Shown here piece by piece: positions 8,062 through 15,961 of a stretch of 64,000 nt of DNA. The translations under genes were made by a program, and so were the position numbers. Under the pieces are notes generated by a model, which made no database searches, had not been told where the DNA came from, and worked only from the letters and a program-made list of their open reading frames with translations. Within the stretch, counting starts at the first letter, position 1; the number at the start of each line of letters is the position of its first letter. The stretch comes from JADZAI01 sp046348585 (lineage in GTDB: Bacteria > Pseudomonadota > Alphaproteobacteria > Micropepsales > Micropepsaceae): positions 62,001-126,000 of the forward strand of contig JAXMDZ010000003.1 of assembly GCA_046348585.1 (NCBI GenBank), read 5' to 3'.

Positions 8062-8601
8062 ATGCCGTCGCGCATTGTCGCCATCTCGGGAAGTCTGCGC
8101 GCCGAATCGTCCAACAGCGCATTGATGTTGGCGGCCGTACTTGTTGCGCCGCCGGACATGACGATCGACGTGTTCGACGGCATCGGCGATCTGCCGCACT
8201 TCAATCCCGACCTCGACGTCGATCCGGCGCCGCCGGCCGTGGCCGCGTGGCGCGCCCGTATCGGTGCGGCCGACGGGCTTGTGATCTCGTGTCCGGAATA
8301 TGCGCGCGGCATTCCGGGCGCTTTCAAGAATGCGCTCGACTGGCTGGTCAGCGACCCGGCGGGCTTTTCCAAGCCGATCGCCCTGTGGAACGCCTCGCCG
8401 CGGGCGGTCTCCGCCCAAGAAGCCCTGAAACTGGTGCTGACGACGATGTCGGGCCGTGTGGTCGAGGCGGCGAGCCTCACCCTGCCCTTGCTGGGCCGCA
8501 GCTGGACGCCGGATGAGCTTGCGGCGGACGCGACGACAGGACCGCAGCTTAGGGTGTCGTTGGGGAAGCTGCGGGAAGCCATTGATCTTGTTGGAAATTG
8601 A
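8062..8601 (+). CDS. NAD(P)H-dependent FMN reductase
   Basis: Flavodoxin-like fold reductase of 179 residues. The phosphate-binding loop is near the N-terminus (SGSLRAESSNSAL, residues 10-22), and the isoalloxazine-contacting block CPEYARGIPGAFKNALDW follows near residue 74. These are the two diagnostic segments of the NADPH-dependent FMN reductase/ChrR/SsuE family. It may reduce quinones, chromate or azo compounds, or supply FMNH2 to a monooxygenase. The luciferase-like enzyme at 14978 is too far away to link on position alone. It has its own A/T-rich upstream region and is convergent with the TonB-domain protein downstream. Confidence 0.9.
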   Translation: MPSRIVAISGSLRAESSNSALMLAAVLVAPPDMTIDVFDGIGDLPHFNPDLDVDPAPPAVAAWRARIGAADGLVISCPEYARGIPGAFKNALDWLVSDPAGFSKPIALWNASPRAVSAQEALKLVLTTMSGRVVEAASLTLPLLGRSWTPDELAADATTGPQLRVSLGKLREAIDLVGN

Positions 8602-8631
8602 GTTGTCGCCGGGTGATCGAATGGATGACCA

Positions 8632-9525
8632 TCATGGCGGGGCGATGGTGAGTTTCATGCGGTAGACGCCCTTGGGCGTGCCTTCGAAGCGCCACTGCTC
8701 CAGCGCCGCCCGGGCGGCGTCGCCGAAGCCGTAGTCCTCCGGGCTTTCATCGACGATCTTGACCGCAGCGACGCGGCCGCCTTCATCGATAGCGAAGGCC
8801 ACCTTGAGGCGGCCGGTGCGGTCGTCGGCGATGGCCTTGGGCGGCGGCACCGGCTCGACGCGCTGGGTCGGTTCGGGCGCGATCGGCAGATCGTACCAGT
8901 TGATGCCGGTGGCGTCCTCCATCAGGAAGCGGACCTGCACCCCGTAGCTGCCCGGAATGCCGGGTTCGAATTCCCACTGCCGCACCGCTCTCAATGCAGC
9001 TTCGCCGAACCCGCGGTCCAAGGGCAATTCGTCGGCGACCCAGGCGTCCTCGACCGCGCCGCTGGCGCCGATGAGGACGACAATCTGGACGACGCCTGAC
9101 GATCCGTATTGCTCTGCAGCGAGCGGGTACCTTGGATAGACCCTTCGGATCGGATTGGGAGCCTTGGGGAGTTCGTCCACCGAGCGGGCCGTGCCGCCCG
9201 GCGGCGGTTCGAAGTTCAATTTGACGAACATGCGGCCGGGCCGGCCCGGCTGAAACACCCATTGCCGGAGCGCCGCTGTCGCGGCCTCGCCGAAGCCGAA
9301 ACCGCCGGGAGCTTCCTCGACGATTTCGACTGCGGTGACCTTTCCCGCCTCGTCGACCGCCATGCGGGCGCGTACCATGCCGAGAATGCCCGCCTGATCT
9401 GCCCCTGGGGGATAGTCGGGCGCGACGCGCGTTACGGGGACCGGCTTGGCCCCCTTCTCCTCCGCCGCCGGCGCGGGCGAGGTTGCAAGCGCGGCGGCGA
9501 GCAGAACGAAAGCGATGAAGCGCAT
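8632..9525 (-). CDS. Secreted protein of three TonB C-terminal-like domains
   Basis: 297 residues with a signal peptide (MRFIAFVLLAAALATSPAPA) and no later membrane segment, so probably free in the periplasm. The mature part is three repeats of the TonB C-terminal fold, at about residues 30-105, 120-205 and 215-297. Each follows the pattern YP..A...G.V......G.V.....E....GFGEAA..A...W.F; clear copies of the last motif are GFGFGEAATAALRQW, GFGEAALRAVRQW and GFGDAARAALEQW. It lacks the N-terminal anchor and Pro-rich spacer of a real TonB, so it cannot transduce energy by itself. Its role is unknown. It lies 17 bases after a second triple-domain protein, probably in one operon. Confidence 0.85.
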   Translation of the reverse strand: MRFIAFVLLAAALATSPAPAAEEKGAKPVPVTRVAPDYPPGADQAGILGMVRARMAVDEAGKVTAVEIVEEAPGGFGFGEAATAALRQWVFQPGRPGRMFVKLNFEPPPGGTARSVDELPKAPNPIRRVYPRYPLAAEQYGSSGVVQIVVLIGASGAVEDAWVADELPLDRGFGEAALRAVRQWEFEPGIPGSYGVQVRFLMEDATGINWYDLPIAPEPTQRVEPVPPPKAIADDRTGRLKVAFAIDEGGRVAAVKIVDESPEDYGFGDAARAALEQWRFEGTPKGVYRMKLTIAPP

Positions 9526-9542
9526 GGCGGCCCTACCTGATC

Positions 9543-10463
9543 CTAACGACCTGTGCCGAATCTGAAGGTGACGGCGACCGAATGGACGCCCGGCGCGAAA
9601 CCTTCGGCGACGATCTGTTCGGCGGCATGGATGGCGGCATCGCCGAACCCGAACCCGGCGGGTTCCTCGCGCCGAATCTGGACGGCGGTCACGACGCCGC
9701 GCTTGTTGATCCGCACCAGGAGATCCACCGCCCCGCCCTTCTTGGCCTTGCGCGCGGCGTCCGGGAAGCCGGGTGCGGACGTGGAGCTGGTGATGTAATG
9801 CTCGCGCAGCGTGCCGATCGCCTCCGACGGATCGATGGGCGCGTCCGGCTGTGCGGTGCGGATATCGAAGGTCTGGCGGTAGCGATAAACGCCGGGCCGC
9901 CCTTGCGGGAACGCCGCGTCATCGAGCGCGGCCAGGGTGACGAAGGCGAAATTGCGGTCGGTGGGACGTTCCGTCATCACCTGGACTCTCTCGACATGCC
10001 CTTCCGGGTCGATGCCGAGGATAAGCTCGACCAACCCGTCCTGGCCGCCGATCCGCGCCAGATGCGGATAGCGTGGCGTGGCGGGCCGGAGCGGCTCGGC
10101 CGGCGGCATCGCCGCCATCTCGGCCAGCGTGTAGGGCTGGGGATGCCGGAACGGGATGGTCACATGCACCTGGCGGCCGGCTTCACCCGGCTCGAATTGC
10201 CAGAGCATCAGCGCCTGGGAGGCAGATTCGGCGAAGCCCTGGCCTGTCGGGGTCTCGGACAGGATCGTCACGGCCTTGACGCGGCCACCGGCCGTCAGCG
10301 TGACCGAGGCCTCGACCTCGCCCTCGATCTTCGCGGCTGCGGCGTCGTCCGGATAGGACGGTGGAACGCGATAGTCGATTTTGGGCTCGGCCGCGAACGC
10401 GGGACCGGCCAGAGCGGCCAGCACCGAAACGAATACGACGCCGATCAACCCTGTCCGCCGCAT
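9543..10463 (-). CDS. Second secreted triple TonB C-terminal-like domain protein
   Basis: 306 residues from the ATG at 10463, which is preceded by GAGGGGG; an earlier in-frame codon at 10526 would put a polar leader before the signal peptide (MRRTGLIGVVFVSVLAALAGPAFA). There are three TonB C-terminal-like repeats, at about residues 30-107, 122-210 and 215-306. The middle repeat is degenerate (NFAFVTLAALDDAAF in place of GFGFGDAA..A..QW.F). The third repeat carries GFGFGDAAIHAAEQ, nearly identical to the motif in the genuine TonB next door. A function in docking to TonB boxes or to ExbBD-TonB is only inferred. It shares an operon with the downstream triple-domain gene and is separated from tonB by a terminator. 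Confidence 0.83.
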   Translation of the reverse strand: MRRTGLIGVVFVSVLAALAGPAFAAEPKIDYRVPPSYPDDAAAAKIEGEVEASVTLTAGGRVKAVTILSETPTGQGFAESASQALMLWQFEPGEAGRQVHVTIPFRHPQPYTLAEMAAMPPAEPLRPATPRYPHLARIGGQDGLVELILGIDPEGHVERVQVMTERPTDRNFAFVTLAALDDAAFPQGRPGVYRYRQTFDIRTAQPDAPIDPSEAIGTLREHYITSSTSAPGFPDAARKAKKGGAVDLLVRINKRGVVTAVQIRREEPAGFGFGDAAIHAAEQIVAEGFAPGVHSVAVTFRFGTGR

Positions 10464-10573
10464 CGCCCGCCCCCTCGCGTGGCCGTGTGAGCGGAGACTG
10501 CCCGATCCGATGCCGCCGTCAAGCAAGCGCCGGTTGCGGGCGGTGATCCGCCCTCCCCCTCGGGCCCAAAAAG

Positions 10574-10599
10574 AAGCGGCGCCCGTTGGGGCGCCGCTT
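10574..10599 (-). terminator. Rho-independent terminator after tonB
   Basis: A perfect 10-bp inverted repeat (AAGCGGCGCC / GGCGCCGCTT) with a 6-base loop. Read on the minus strand it is followed by CTTTTTGGG. It lies 28 bases after the tonB stop and separates exbB-exbD-tonB from the two triple-domain genes. Confidence 0.85.
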
Positions 10600-10626
10600 G
10601 GGACAGGTCGTTGGCGAATCCCGCGA

Positions 10627-11220
10627 CTACTCCAGCCTGAACTTCACCGTCACGCGGTAGTTGCCAGGCTGCGCCGTGGCGAACTGCCACTGCTGCACGG
10701 CCGCCATCGCGGCATCGCCGAAGCCGAAGCCAGTCGGATCCTCGCGCACCACGCTCACGTTCGTGACGCCGCCACCGGCGGTCACGGTGAGGTAGAGGTC
10801 CACGACGCCCTCGCGTTCACGCTCCTCTGCGCGGCGCGGGTATTTCGGCTGGACCTTCTTGGTCGGCTTGGGAGCCAGCGCGGGGATGGTCTGGTCCGAC
10901 GAGGTGGTCGTCGCGTCCGAGGTGTCCTCAGCCGGGGGCTGGGGCGGGATCGGCAGCGGCGGCACGTCGGCCGGCGGCGGGATCGGGGGTGGGAAGCGAG
11001 GACGCACGCGCGGCTTTTCGGGCGGCGGCGGCGGCTCGTCCGGCGGCGGCGGCGGCGGCGGCGGTGGCGGCGGCGGAGGCGGAGGAGGCACGAAGACCTC
11101 CACGACTTCCGCTTCCTCGAGCTTCTTCTGTTCCGCGATGAACTTGTCGAGGAAGTACCAGCCGATGCCCAAGTGAAGCGCCAGCGCGACGATGAGCGTG
11201 TACCAGAGAGTGCGCTGCAT
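10627..11220 (-). CDS. tonB: Energy transducer TonB
   Basis: Inner-membrane protein that couples the ExbBD proton channel to outer-membrane receptors. At 197 residues it has the classical layout: a short cytoplasmic start, a single membrane helix with the functional His (LIVALALHLGIGWYF, about 8-22), a spacer with a run of about 15 prolines plus further P-rich segments (45-110), and a C-terminal domain (about 115-197) with YPRRAEEREREGVVDLYL and GFGFGDAAMAAVQQWQF. It ends in FRLE. It is the last gene of exbB-exbD-tonB, followed by a strong terminator. Confidence 0.95.
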   Translation of the reverse strand: MQRTLWYTLIVALALHLGIGWYFLDKFIAEQKKLEEAEVVEVFVPPPPPPPPPPPPPPPPDEPPPPPEKPRVRPRFPPPIPPPADVPPLPIPPQPPAEDTSDATTTSSDQTIPALAPKPTKKVQPKYPRRAEEREREGVVDLYLTVTAGGGVTNVSVVREDPTGFGFGDAAMAAVQQWQFATAQPGNYRVTVKFRLE

Positions 11221-11240
11221 GGTTTAAACCGCGCCCTTCC

Positions 11241-11669
11241 CTAGACGACTTCTTCAGCGACCAGAGCGACTTTGTAGAAGCCGTAGTCCTGAAGGACGTT
11301 CATCACCCGCATGACGTTGCCGTAGATCACGTCGCGGTCGGCGCGGACCATGATGCGGTTCTCGCGGTCGCCGAGCGTGCGCGTCATGACGGCGTCGCCG
11401 AGGCGATCGAGCGTCGTCTCGTTGTCGCCGAGGAAGATCTGGCCCGTCTTCTGGATCGAGACGAACACCGGATCCTTGGGATTGGGCGTCGGCTCGGCAT
11501 TGGACGGCGGCAGATCGACCTGGACGTTCACGGTGGCGAGCGGCGCCGCCACCATGAAGATGATGAGAAGCACGAGCATGACGTCCACGAAGGGAACGAC
11601 GTTGATCTCGGCGTTATCGGAGTAGTTCTTGGACGACTTGTTCTCGTCGCCCCCTACTTTCGCGCCCAT
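11241..11669 (-). CDS. exbD: Biopolymer transport protein ExbD
   Basis: 142-residue component of the TonB motor. The single membrane helix contains the essential proton-carrying Asp in FVDVMLVLLIIFMVAAP, preceded by the conserved INVVPF block. The rest is the periplasmic domain. It lies between exbB (28 bases upstream) and tonB (20 bases downstream), so assignment to ExbD rather than TolR rests on both motif and context. Confidence 0.95.
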   Translation of the reverse strand: MGAKVGGDENKSSKNYSDNAEINVVPFVDVMLVLLIIFMVAAPLATVNVQVDLPPSNAEPTPNPKDPVFVSIQKTGQIFLGDNETTLDRLGDAVMTRTLGDRENRIMVRADRDVIYGNVMRVMNVLQDYGFYKVALVAEEVV

Positions 11670-11696
11670 GGCTTGGTTCCTTTCCTACCGTGGCGC

Positions 11697-12965
11697 TTAA
11701 CCCGCGCTCTGGTCGAGCTGACGGGAGACGCGCACCAGCAGCTCGGACGAGAAGCTATCAAGACGCTGATTGTAGGCAGCAATGCGGCGAGCGAAGATGT
11801 TGTAGAAAATAACCGCCGGGATAGCGGCGAAGAGGCCGATCGCGGTGGCGAACAGCGCTTCGGCGATACCGGGCGCCACGACCGCGAGGTTCGTCGACTT
11901 CGACTGCGCGATGCCGATGAACGAGTACATGATGCCCCAGACCGTGCCGAACAGACCGACGAAGGTCGCGATCGAGCCGACGGTGGCCAGGAACGACATG
12001 CCCGAACCCAGATCGGCGCTGCCCGACGACTGGGCGATGGCCATCGCCGAGCCGATGCGCTGCGACAGGTGATCGCGCTTCTCGCCGGTCGAGGCCGGAC
12101 CCTGGGCGAAGGTCAGGTCGATCTCGTTGGCGGCGGCTTCGACCATCTGAGCCGGCGGAACCGAGCGGTCCTTGCCGGAAAGCGCCTTGGTGAGGTCGGC
12201 GAGCGGGGCGTTAGACGCGCGGAACTCATTGAGGAAGCTGGTGGTCCGCTTGTTGAGGCCGCTCATGTAGATGAGCTTCGAGATGAAGATCGCCCAGGAG
12301 ATGATCGAGCAGATGATCAGGCCGATCATGACGATCTTCACCACCGGGTGCGCGATCATGAAGAGGCCGTAGAGCGAGTATTCCTGGTCGGCCGGGATCA
12401 GCACCGGAATGCCGAAGAAGTCCGCCTTGATGGGTTCCTTGGGCTTGGGCGGCGCCGGGGTCGGCTCAGGCGTCGGCGCCGCGGTCGGGACCGGCGCGGG
12501 GACGGTTTCCATGACCGGCTGGCCGTTGGCGTCGAGCACGGGCGTGCCGTCCGGATTCAGCTTCGGACGGGTGATCGGGGTCGGCGCGGGCGTCGCGGCC
12601 GGGAGCGGCAGGCCGTCAGGGCCGACAGCCGGGGTGGCGGCGGGAAGCGGCAGCCCGTCGGGGCCGACGGCCGGGGTGGCGGCGGGCGTCGCGGCGACCG
12701 GCAGGCCATCGGGGCCGACGGCGGGCGCGGCCCCGGCGGCCGGGGTCGTCCCGGCGGCAGGCGTCGTGCCGGCGGCCGGAGCGCCGGTGGCGGGCGCGGC
12801 CGGGCTGGCGGCGGGTGCCGCAGGGTCGGCGGCGGGGCTCGCGGCCGGCGTCGCGGGCGCGGGAGTCTGGGCAAACGCGGCAGGCGACGCGACGGTCAGA
12901 CCTACAAAAATCGCGCCGGCCGCCATACCGCGGACGAGACGCGACGCGAAGCGTACATCTGTCAT
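11697..12965 (-). CDS. exbB: ExbB/TolQ-type proton channel with long Ala/Pro repeat N-terminus
   Basis: 422 residues. The C-terminal 230 are a standard MotA/TolQ/ExbB domain with three membrane helices (the GTVWGIMYSFIGIA and ALFATAIGLFAAIPAVIFYN blocks are visible). Before it lies a signal peptide (ending SPAAFAQ, about residue 33) and some 130 residues very rich in Ala, Pro, Thr and Gly. These include three copies of a 14-residue unit, VGPDGLPLPAATPA or close to it, and Pro-Lys-rich spacers. Some proteobacterial ExbBs carry such periplasmic extensions. The ATG at 12965 follows AAGGTGG. It heads exbB-exbD-tonB. Confidence 0.93.
   Translation of the reverse strand: MTDVRFASRLVRGMAAGAIFVGLTVASPAAFAQTPAPATPAASPAADPAAPAASPAAPATGAPAAGTTPAAGTTPAAGAAPAVGPDGLPVAATPAATPAVGPDGLPLPAATPAVGPDGLPLPAATPAPTPITRPKLNPDGTPVLDANGQPVMETVPAPVPTAAPTPEPTPAPPKPKEPIKADFFGIPVLIPADQEYSLYGLFMIAHPVVKIVMIGLIICSIISWAIFISKLIYMSGLNKRTTSFLNEFRASNAPLADLTKALSGKDRSVPPAQMVEAAANEIDLTFAQGPASTGEKRDHLSQRIGSAMAIAQSSGSADLGSGMSFLATVGSIATFVGLFGTVWGIMYSFIGIAQSKSTNLAVVAPGIAEALFATAIGLFAAIPAVIFYNIFARRIAAYNQRLDSFSSELLVRVSRQLDQSAG
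12600..12722. repeat. In-gene tandem repeat (42-base unit) of exbB
   Basis: About three tandem copies of a 42-base unit encoding VGPDGLPLPAATPA, the third diverged (VGPDGLPVAATPAAT). Near-identity between the first two copies at DNA level suggests recent duplication and possible length variation between strains. Confidence 0.8.
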
Positions 12966-13285
12966 AAGCACCACCTTCGTTGACCCTCTTATCGCGGCTG
13001 CCGCCGCACCTGTTTCCGGTTCGCGCGGGACCGTCACCGGTCCCCAGAGCTTCGATCTCGTTGCACGAAAAGCCGGAAATGGGAGAGCAGGCGTTGTCCG
13101 CTTGACCGGACGCGTCGTGTCGAATGTCCACAACGCAGCAACGCCGAACGTGTGCGGCTTTGCCGCTCCACGATCATTTTACACCCACCACCCCGAGCTT
13201 TCGCCGCCGGGCTACATAAACGTAGCGTCATGTGCCCGCAAGCATATTGTAACCAACATCACGGGCGGCGACACAAGCGCAAAAA
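12966..13285 (-). promoter_or_regulatory. 320-base upstream region of exbB with candidate promoter
   Basis: No gene is supported here. On the minus strand a TACAAT -10-like hexamer (13246-13251) follows TTGTGT (13271-13276) at a long 19-base spacing, and TAAAAT occurs at about 13172-13177. GCTAC-ATAAAC-GTAGC (13211-13226) is a short inverted repeat just downstream of the first candidate. If that promoter is used, the exbB mRNA has a leader of roughly 270 bases. No recognisable Fur box was found by eye. Confidence 0.3.
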
Positions 13286-14086
13286 TTACGTTGCAACTGC
13301 GAAAGAAAGCCCATCGAAGGCGGGCTCTACCCCCGGCGGGAGCCGCGCCGCGAGCGCCTTGTAGTCGAGATCGATGTGGAGATTGGTGAGGATCGCGCGC
13401 TTCGGACGAATGCGTGCAATCCACGCCAGAGTCTGGGCGACATGGCTGTGCGTCGGGTGCGGTTCGTCGCGGAGTGCATCCACAATCCAGCATTCCACGC
13501 CGTCAAGCGCGGCGAATGCGGCCTCGTCCAGAGCCGAGACGTCGCTCGAATAGGCGATAGGTCCGATGCGGAAACCGAGCGAGCGGATGGGGCCGTGCGT
13601 CTGCGCGAAAGGCGTCACCTCGATCGCGCCCTTCGACGCCTGGACGAGAAACGGGCGCAGCGGTTCGTCGATGAGACGAGCGTCCAGAATTGGCGGGTAG
13701 AGGCTGCCCGGCGGGCTCTCGAAGCAATAGCCGAAACGCTGACGCAGCGTCGCCATGGTCGGCCCGTCGGCATGGACCGGCATGCGCCGCCGGTTGGCGT
13801 AGGCGACGGCGCGCAGGTCGTCGATGCCGTGGATCTGGTCGGCATGATCGTGCGTGCAGAGTACCGCATCGATCCGGGCCGAGGATGCACGCAGCAATTG
13901 AGTCCGGAGGTCCGGGCTGGTGTCGATGAGGACCGTCCCGGCGGGCGTCTTCACCAGCATCGAGCAGCGGGTGCGCCAGTTCTTCGGCTCGTTCGGATCG
14001 CAGTGCCCCCAGTCGGGGCCGTCGAGGCCGACGCGCGGCACGCCGCTGGACGAGCCGCAGCCGAGAATGACGCCCTCAAACGCCAT
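13286..14086 (-). CDS. MBL-fold metal-dependent hydrolase (PhnP-like)
   Basis: 266-residue metallo-beta-lactamase-fold phosphodiesterase. It has the metal-binding motif THDHADQIHG and an N-terminal GCGSSSGVPRVG that matches PhnP / cyclic phosphodiesterase-like proteins. Further His and Asp ligands are seen in FAQTHGPI, YSSDVS and NLHIDLDY. PhnP acts on cyclic phosphates, but here the gene is not with other phn genes and the substrate is unknown. Its start overlaps the end of tatD by 11 bases, the tatD-MBL pairing common in alphaproteobacteria. Confidence 0.9.
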   Translation of the reverse strand: MAFEGVILGCGSSSGVPRVGLDGPDWGHCDPNEPKNWRTRCSMLVKTPAGTVLIDTSPDLRTQLLRASSARIDAVLCTHDHADQIHGIDDLRAVAYANRRRMPVHADGPTMATLRQRFGYCFESPPGSLYPPILDARLIDEPLRPFLVQASKGAIEVTPFAQTHGPIRSLGFRIGPIAYSSDVSALDEAAFAALDGVECWIVDALRDEPHPTHSHVAQTLAWIARIRPKRAILTNLHIDLDYKALAARLPPGVEPAFDGLSFAVAT

Positions 14087-14888
14087 GGGCGGCTCCGGGC
14101 GCGGCTGCGGCGAAGGGCCGCGTCCGGGCGAACAGGCGATGGAAGTTCGCAGTGGTCGCCGCGGCCAGCTCGTCCGCGCCGATGCCGCGCAGCGCCGCCA
14201 GCTTCGCCGCGGTGTGGACGACGAAGGCCGGTTCGTTGGTACGCCCGCGATGGGGAATGGGAGCGAGATACGGGGCGTCCGTCTCCACCAGCAGGCGGTC
14301 CAGCGGCAGCTCGCGGGCGATCGCCTGGAGCGCCTCGGTCTTCTTGAAGGTGAGGATGCCGGAGAAGGAGATGTAGAAGCCGAGATCGACGGCGGCGCGG
14401 GCGAGCCGCGCCCCGGACGTGAAGCAGTGCAGCACGCCCGTGAAACCGCCCTTCCCCATTTCCTCGGTCAGGATCGCCTCGGTGTCCTCGTCGGCGTCGC
14501 GGGTGTGGACGATGACCGGCAGGCCGGCGGTGCGGGCGGCCTCGATATGGGCGCGGAAGTTCGCCTTCTGCGCCTCGCGCGGGGCGTGCTCGTAGAAATA
14601 GTCGAGGCCGGTTTCGCCGAAGGCGACGATCTTCGGGTCGTCCTTGTAGGCGAGGAGCTGCGCCGCCTGGACGTCCGGCTCGGCCTCCGCCTCGTGCGGG
14701 TGGATGCCGACCGAGCAATAGATGCCCTCATAGGCCGCAGCCGCGGCGCGGACGCCGGCGAAGGCCGAGAGCTTCGTGCCGATGGTCAGCATGGTCCCCA
14801 CCCCGGCGGCGCGCGCCCGGGCGACGGCGCCGTCCAGGTCGTCCGCGAAGGCCGGAAAATCGAGGTGGCAATGACTGTCGACGAGCAT
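14076..14888 (-). CDS. tatD: TatD-family metal-dependent DNase
   Basis: 270-residue TIM-barrel hydrolase with two metals. Motifs in order: DSHCHLDFP (residues 4-12), GIHPHEA, GETGLDYFY, PVIVHTRDAD, LHCFTSG and the C-terminal VETDAPYLAP. All metal-binding residues appear intact. TatD enzymes are 3'-5' exonucleases or quality-control deoxyribonucleases. In related genomes metG usually lies upstream between holB and tatD; here that position holds an oppositely oriented flavin oxidoreductase. Confidence 0.95.
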   Translation of the reverse strand: MLVDSHCHLDFPAFADDLDGAVARARAAGVGTMLTIGTKLSAFAGVRAAAAAYEGIYCSVGIHPHEAEAEPDVQAAQLLAYKDDPKIVAFGETGLDYFYEHAPREAQKANFRAHIEAARTAGLPVIVHTRDADEDTEAILTEEMGKGGFTGVLHCFTSGARLARAAVDLGFYISFSGILTFKKTEALQAIARELPLDRLLVETDAPYLAPIPHRGRTNEPAFVVHTAAKLAALRGIGADELAAATTANFHRLFARTRPFAAAAPGAAHGV

Positions 14889-14977
14889 GGGCGTCAGATA
14901 ACCGCTGCGGCGCGGCAGGCCAATGGGAAAGCGCGCCGCCCATTGCGGCGGGCGGTGCGGCAGACCAGATTGAAGCG

Positions 14978-15961
14978 ATGAAACTCTCCATTCTCGATCT
15001 CGCCCCGGTCGTCGAGGGCGCGACGCCGGCCGACGCGTTGCGTAACGCCGCCGACCTCGCCCGCCACGCCGAAGCCTGGGGCTATCATCGCTTCTGGCTG
15101 GCCGAGCATCACAACATGGTCGGCATCGCCAGCGCCGCGACCGCCGTGTGCATCGCCCATGTCGCGGCGGCGACGAAGACGATCCGGGTCGGCGCGGGCG
15201 GCGTCATGCTGCCCAATCACGCGCCGCTGGTGATCGCCGAGCAGTACGGAACGCTGGAATCGCTGTTTCCCGGCCGGATCGATCTCGGCCTCGGGCGCGC
15301 GCCGGGCACCGATCAGCCGACCATGCGGGCGCTGCGCCGGGGGCTGGAGAACGCCGACAATTTCCCGCGCGACGTGCAGGAAATCCTGGCGCTGTTCGCG
15401 CCGGCCGGGCCGAACCAGATGGTGCAGGCGGTGCCGGGCGCGGGGCTGAACGTGCCGGTCTGGATCCTGGGGTCGAGCACGTTCGGAGCGCAGCTCGCCG
15501 GTATTCTGGGGCTGCCTTACGCCTTCGCCTCGCATTTCGCGCCCGACTATCTGATGCTGGCGCTCAAGGCCTATCGGGAGCGCTTCCAACCGTCGGAATA
15601 TCTGGAGCGGCCGCTTTCGATGGCCGGCGTTCAGGCGGTCGTCGCCGAGACCGATCGCGAGGCGCGCTATCTCTTCACCTCGATGCAGCAGGCCTTCACC
15701 AACATGGTGCGCGGCACGCGGGGCAAGATGCGCCCGCCCATCGACGATATCGAATCCTATTGGTCGCCGATGGAGAAGGCGCAGGCGCAGCGTATGCTGA
15801 CCTATGCCTTCGTCGGATCGCCGGACACTGTGCGCAAGGGTCTCAAGGCCTTCATCGCGGAGACGGGCGTCGATGAGGTGATCGTCGCCGGGTCGGTGTT
15901 CGATCACGGGGCGCGGCTGCGCAGCTATGAGCTGCTCGCCGGGATCGCGGGCGACCTCTAG
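14978..15961 (+). CDS. LLM-class flavin-dependent oxidoreductase
   Basis: 327-residue luciferase-like (TIM-barrel) oxidoreductase that would use reduced flavin. The N-terminal block SILDLAPVVEG, the YHRFWLAEHHNM segment (residues 36-47), and GRIDLGLGRAPGTDQPT mark the MsnO8/YhbW-like subfamily of LLM enzymes, which are commonly annotated but rarely have known substrates. It is oriented against its neighbours, divergent from tatD and convergent with holB (sharing four bases), so it looks inserted into the tmk-holB-tatD block. No flavin reductase is adjacent. Confidence 0.9.
   Translation: MKLSILDLAPVVEGATPADALRNAADLARHAEAWGYHRFWLAEHHNMVGIASAATAVCIAHVAAATKTIRVGAGGVMLPNHAPLVIAEQYGTLESLFPGRIDLGLGRAPGTDQPTMRALRRGLENADNFPRDVQEILALFAPAGPNQMVQAVPGAGLNVPVWILGSSTFGAQLAGILGLPYAFASHFAPDYLMLALKAYRERFQPSEYLERPLSMAGVQAVVAETDREARYLFTSMQQAFTNMVRGTRGKMRPPIDDIESYWSPMEKAQAQRMLTYAFVGSPDTVRKGLKAFIAETGVDEVIVAGSVFDHGARLRSYELLAGIAGDL

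Noticed and set aside
7895..8125. A small gene overlapping the FMN reductase start
   Set aside because: Its frame has no conserved motif, and the A/T-rich segment looks like a promoter rather than coding DNA.
10859..11176. A small Gly-rich frame opposite tonB
   Set aside because: The Gly run is only the reverse complement of the TonB proline run.
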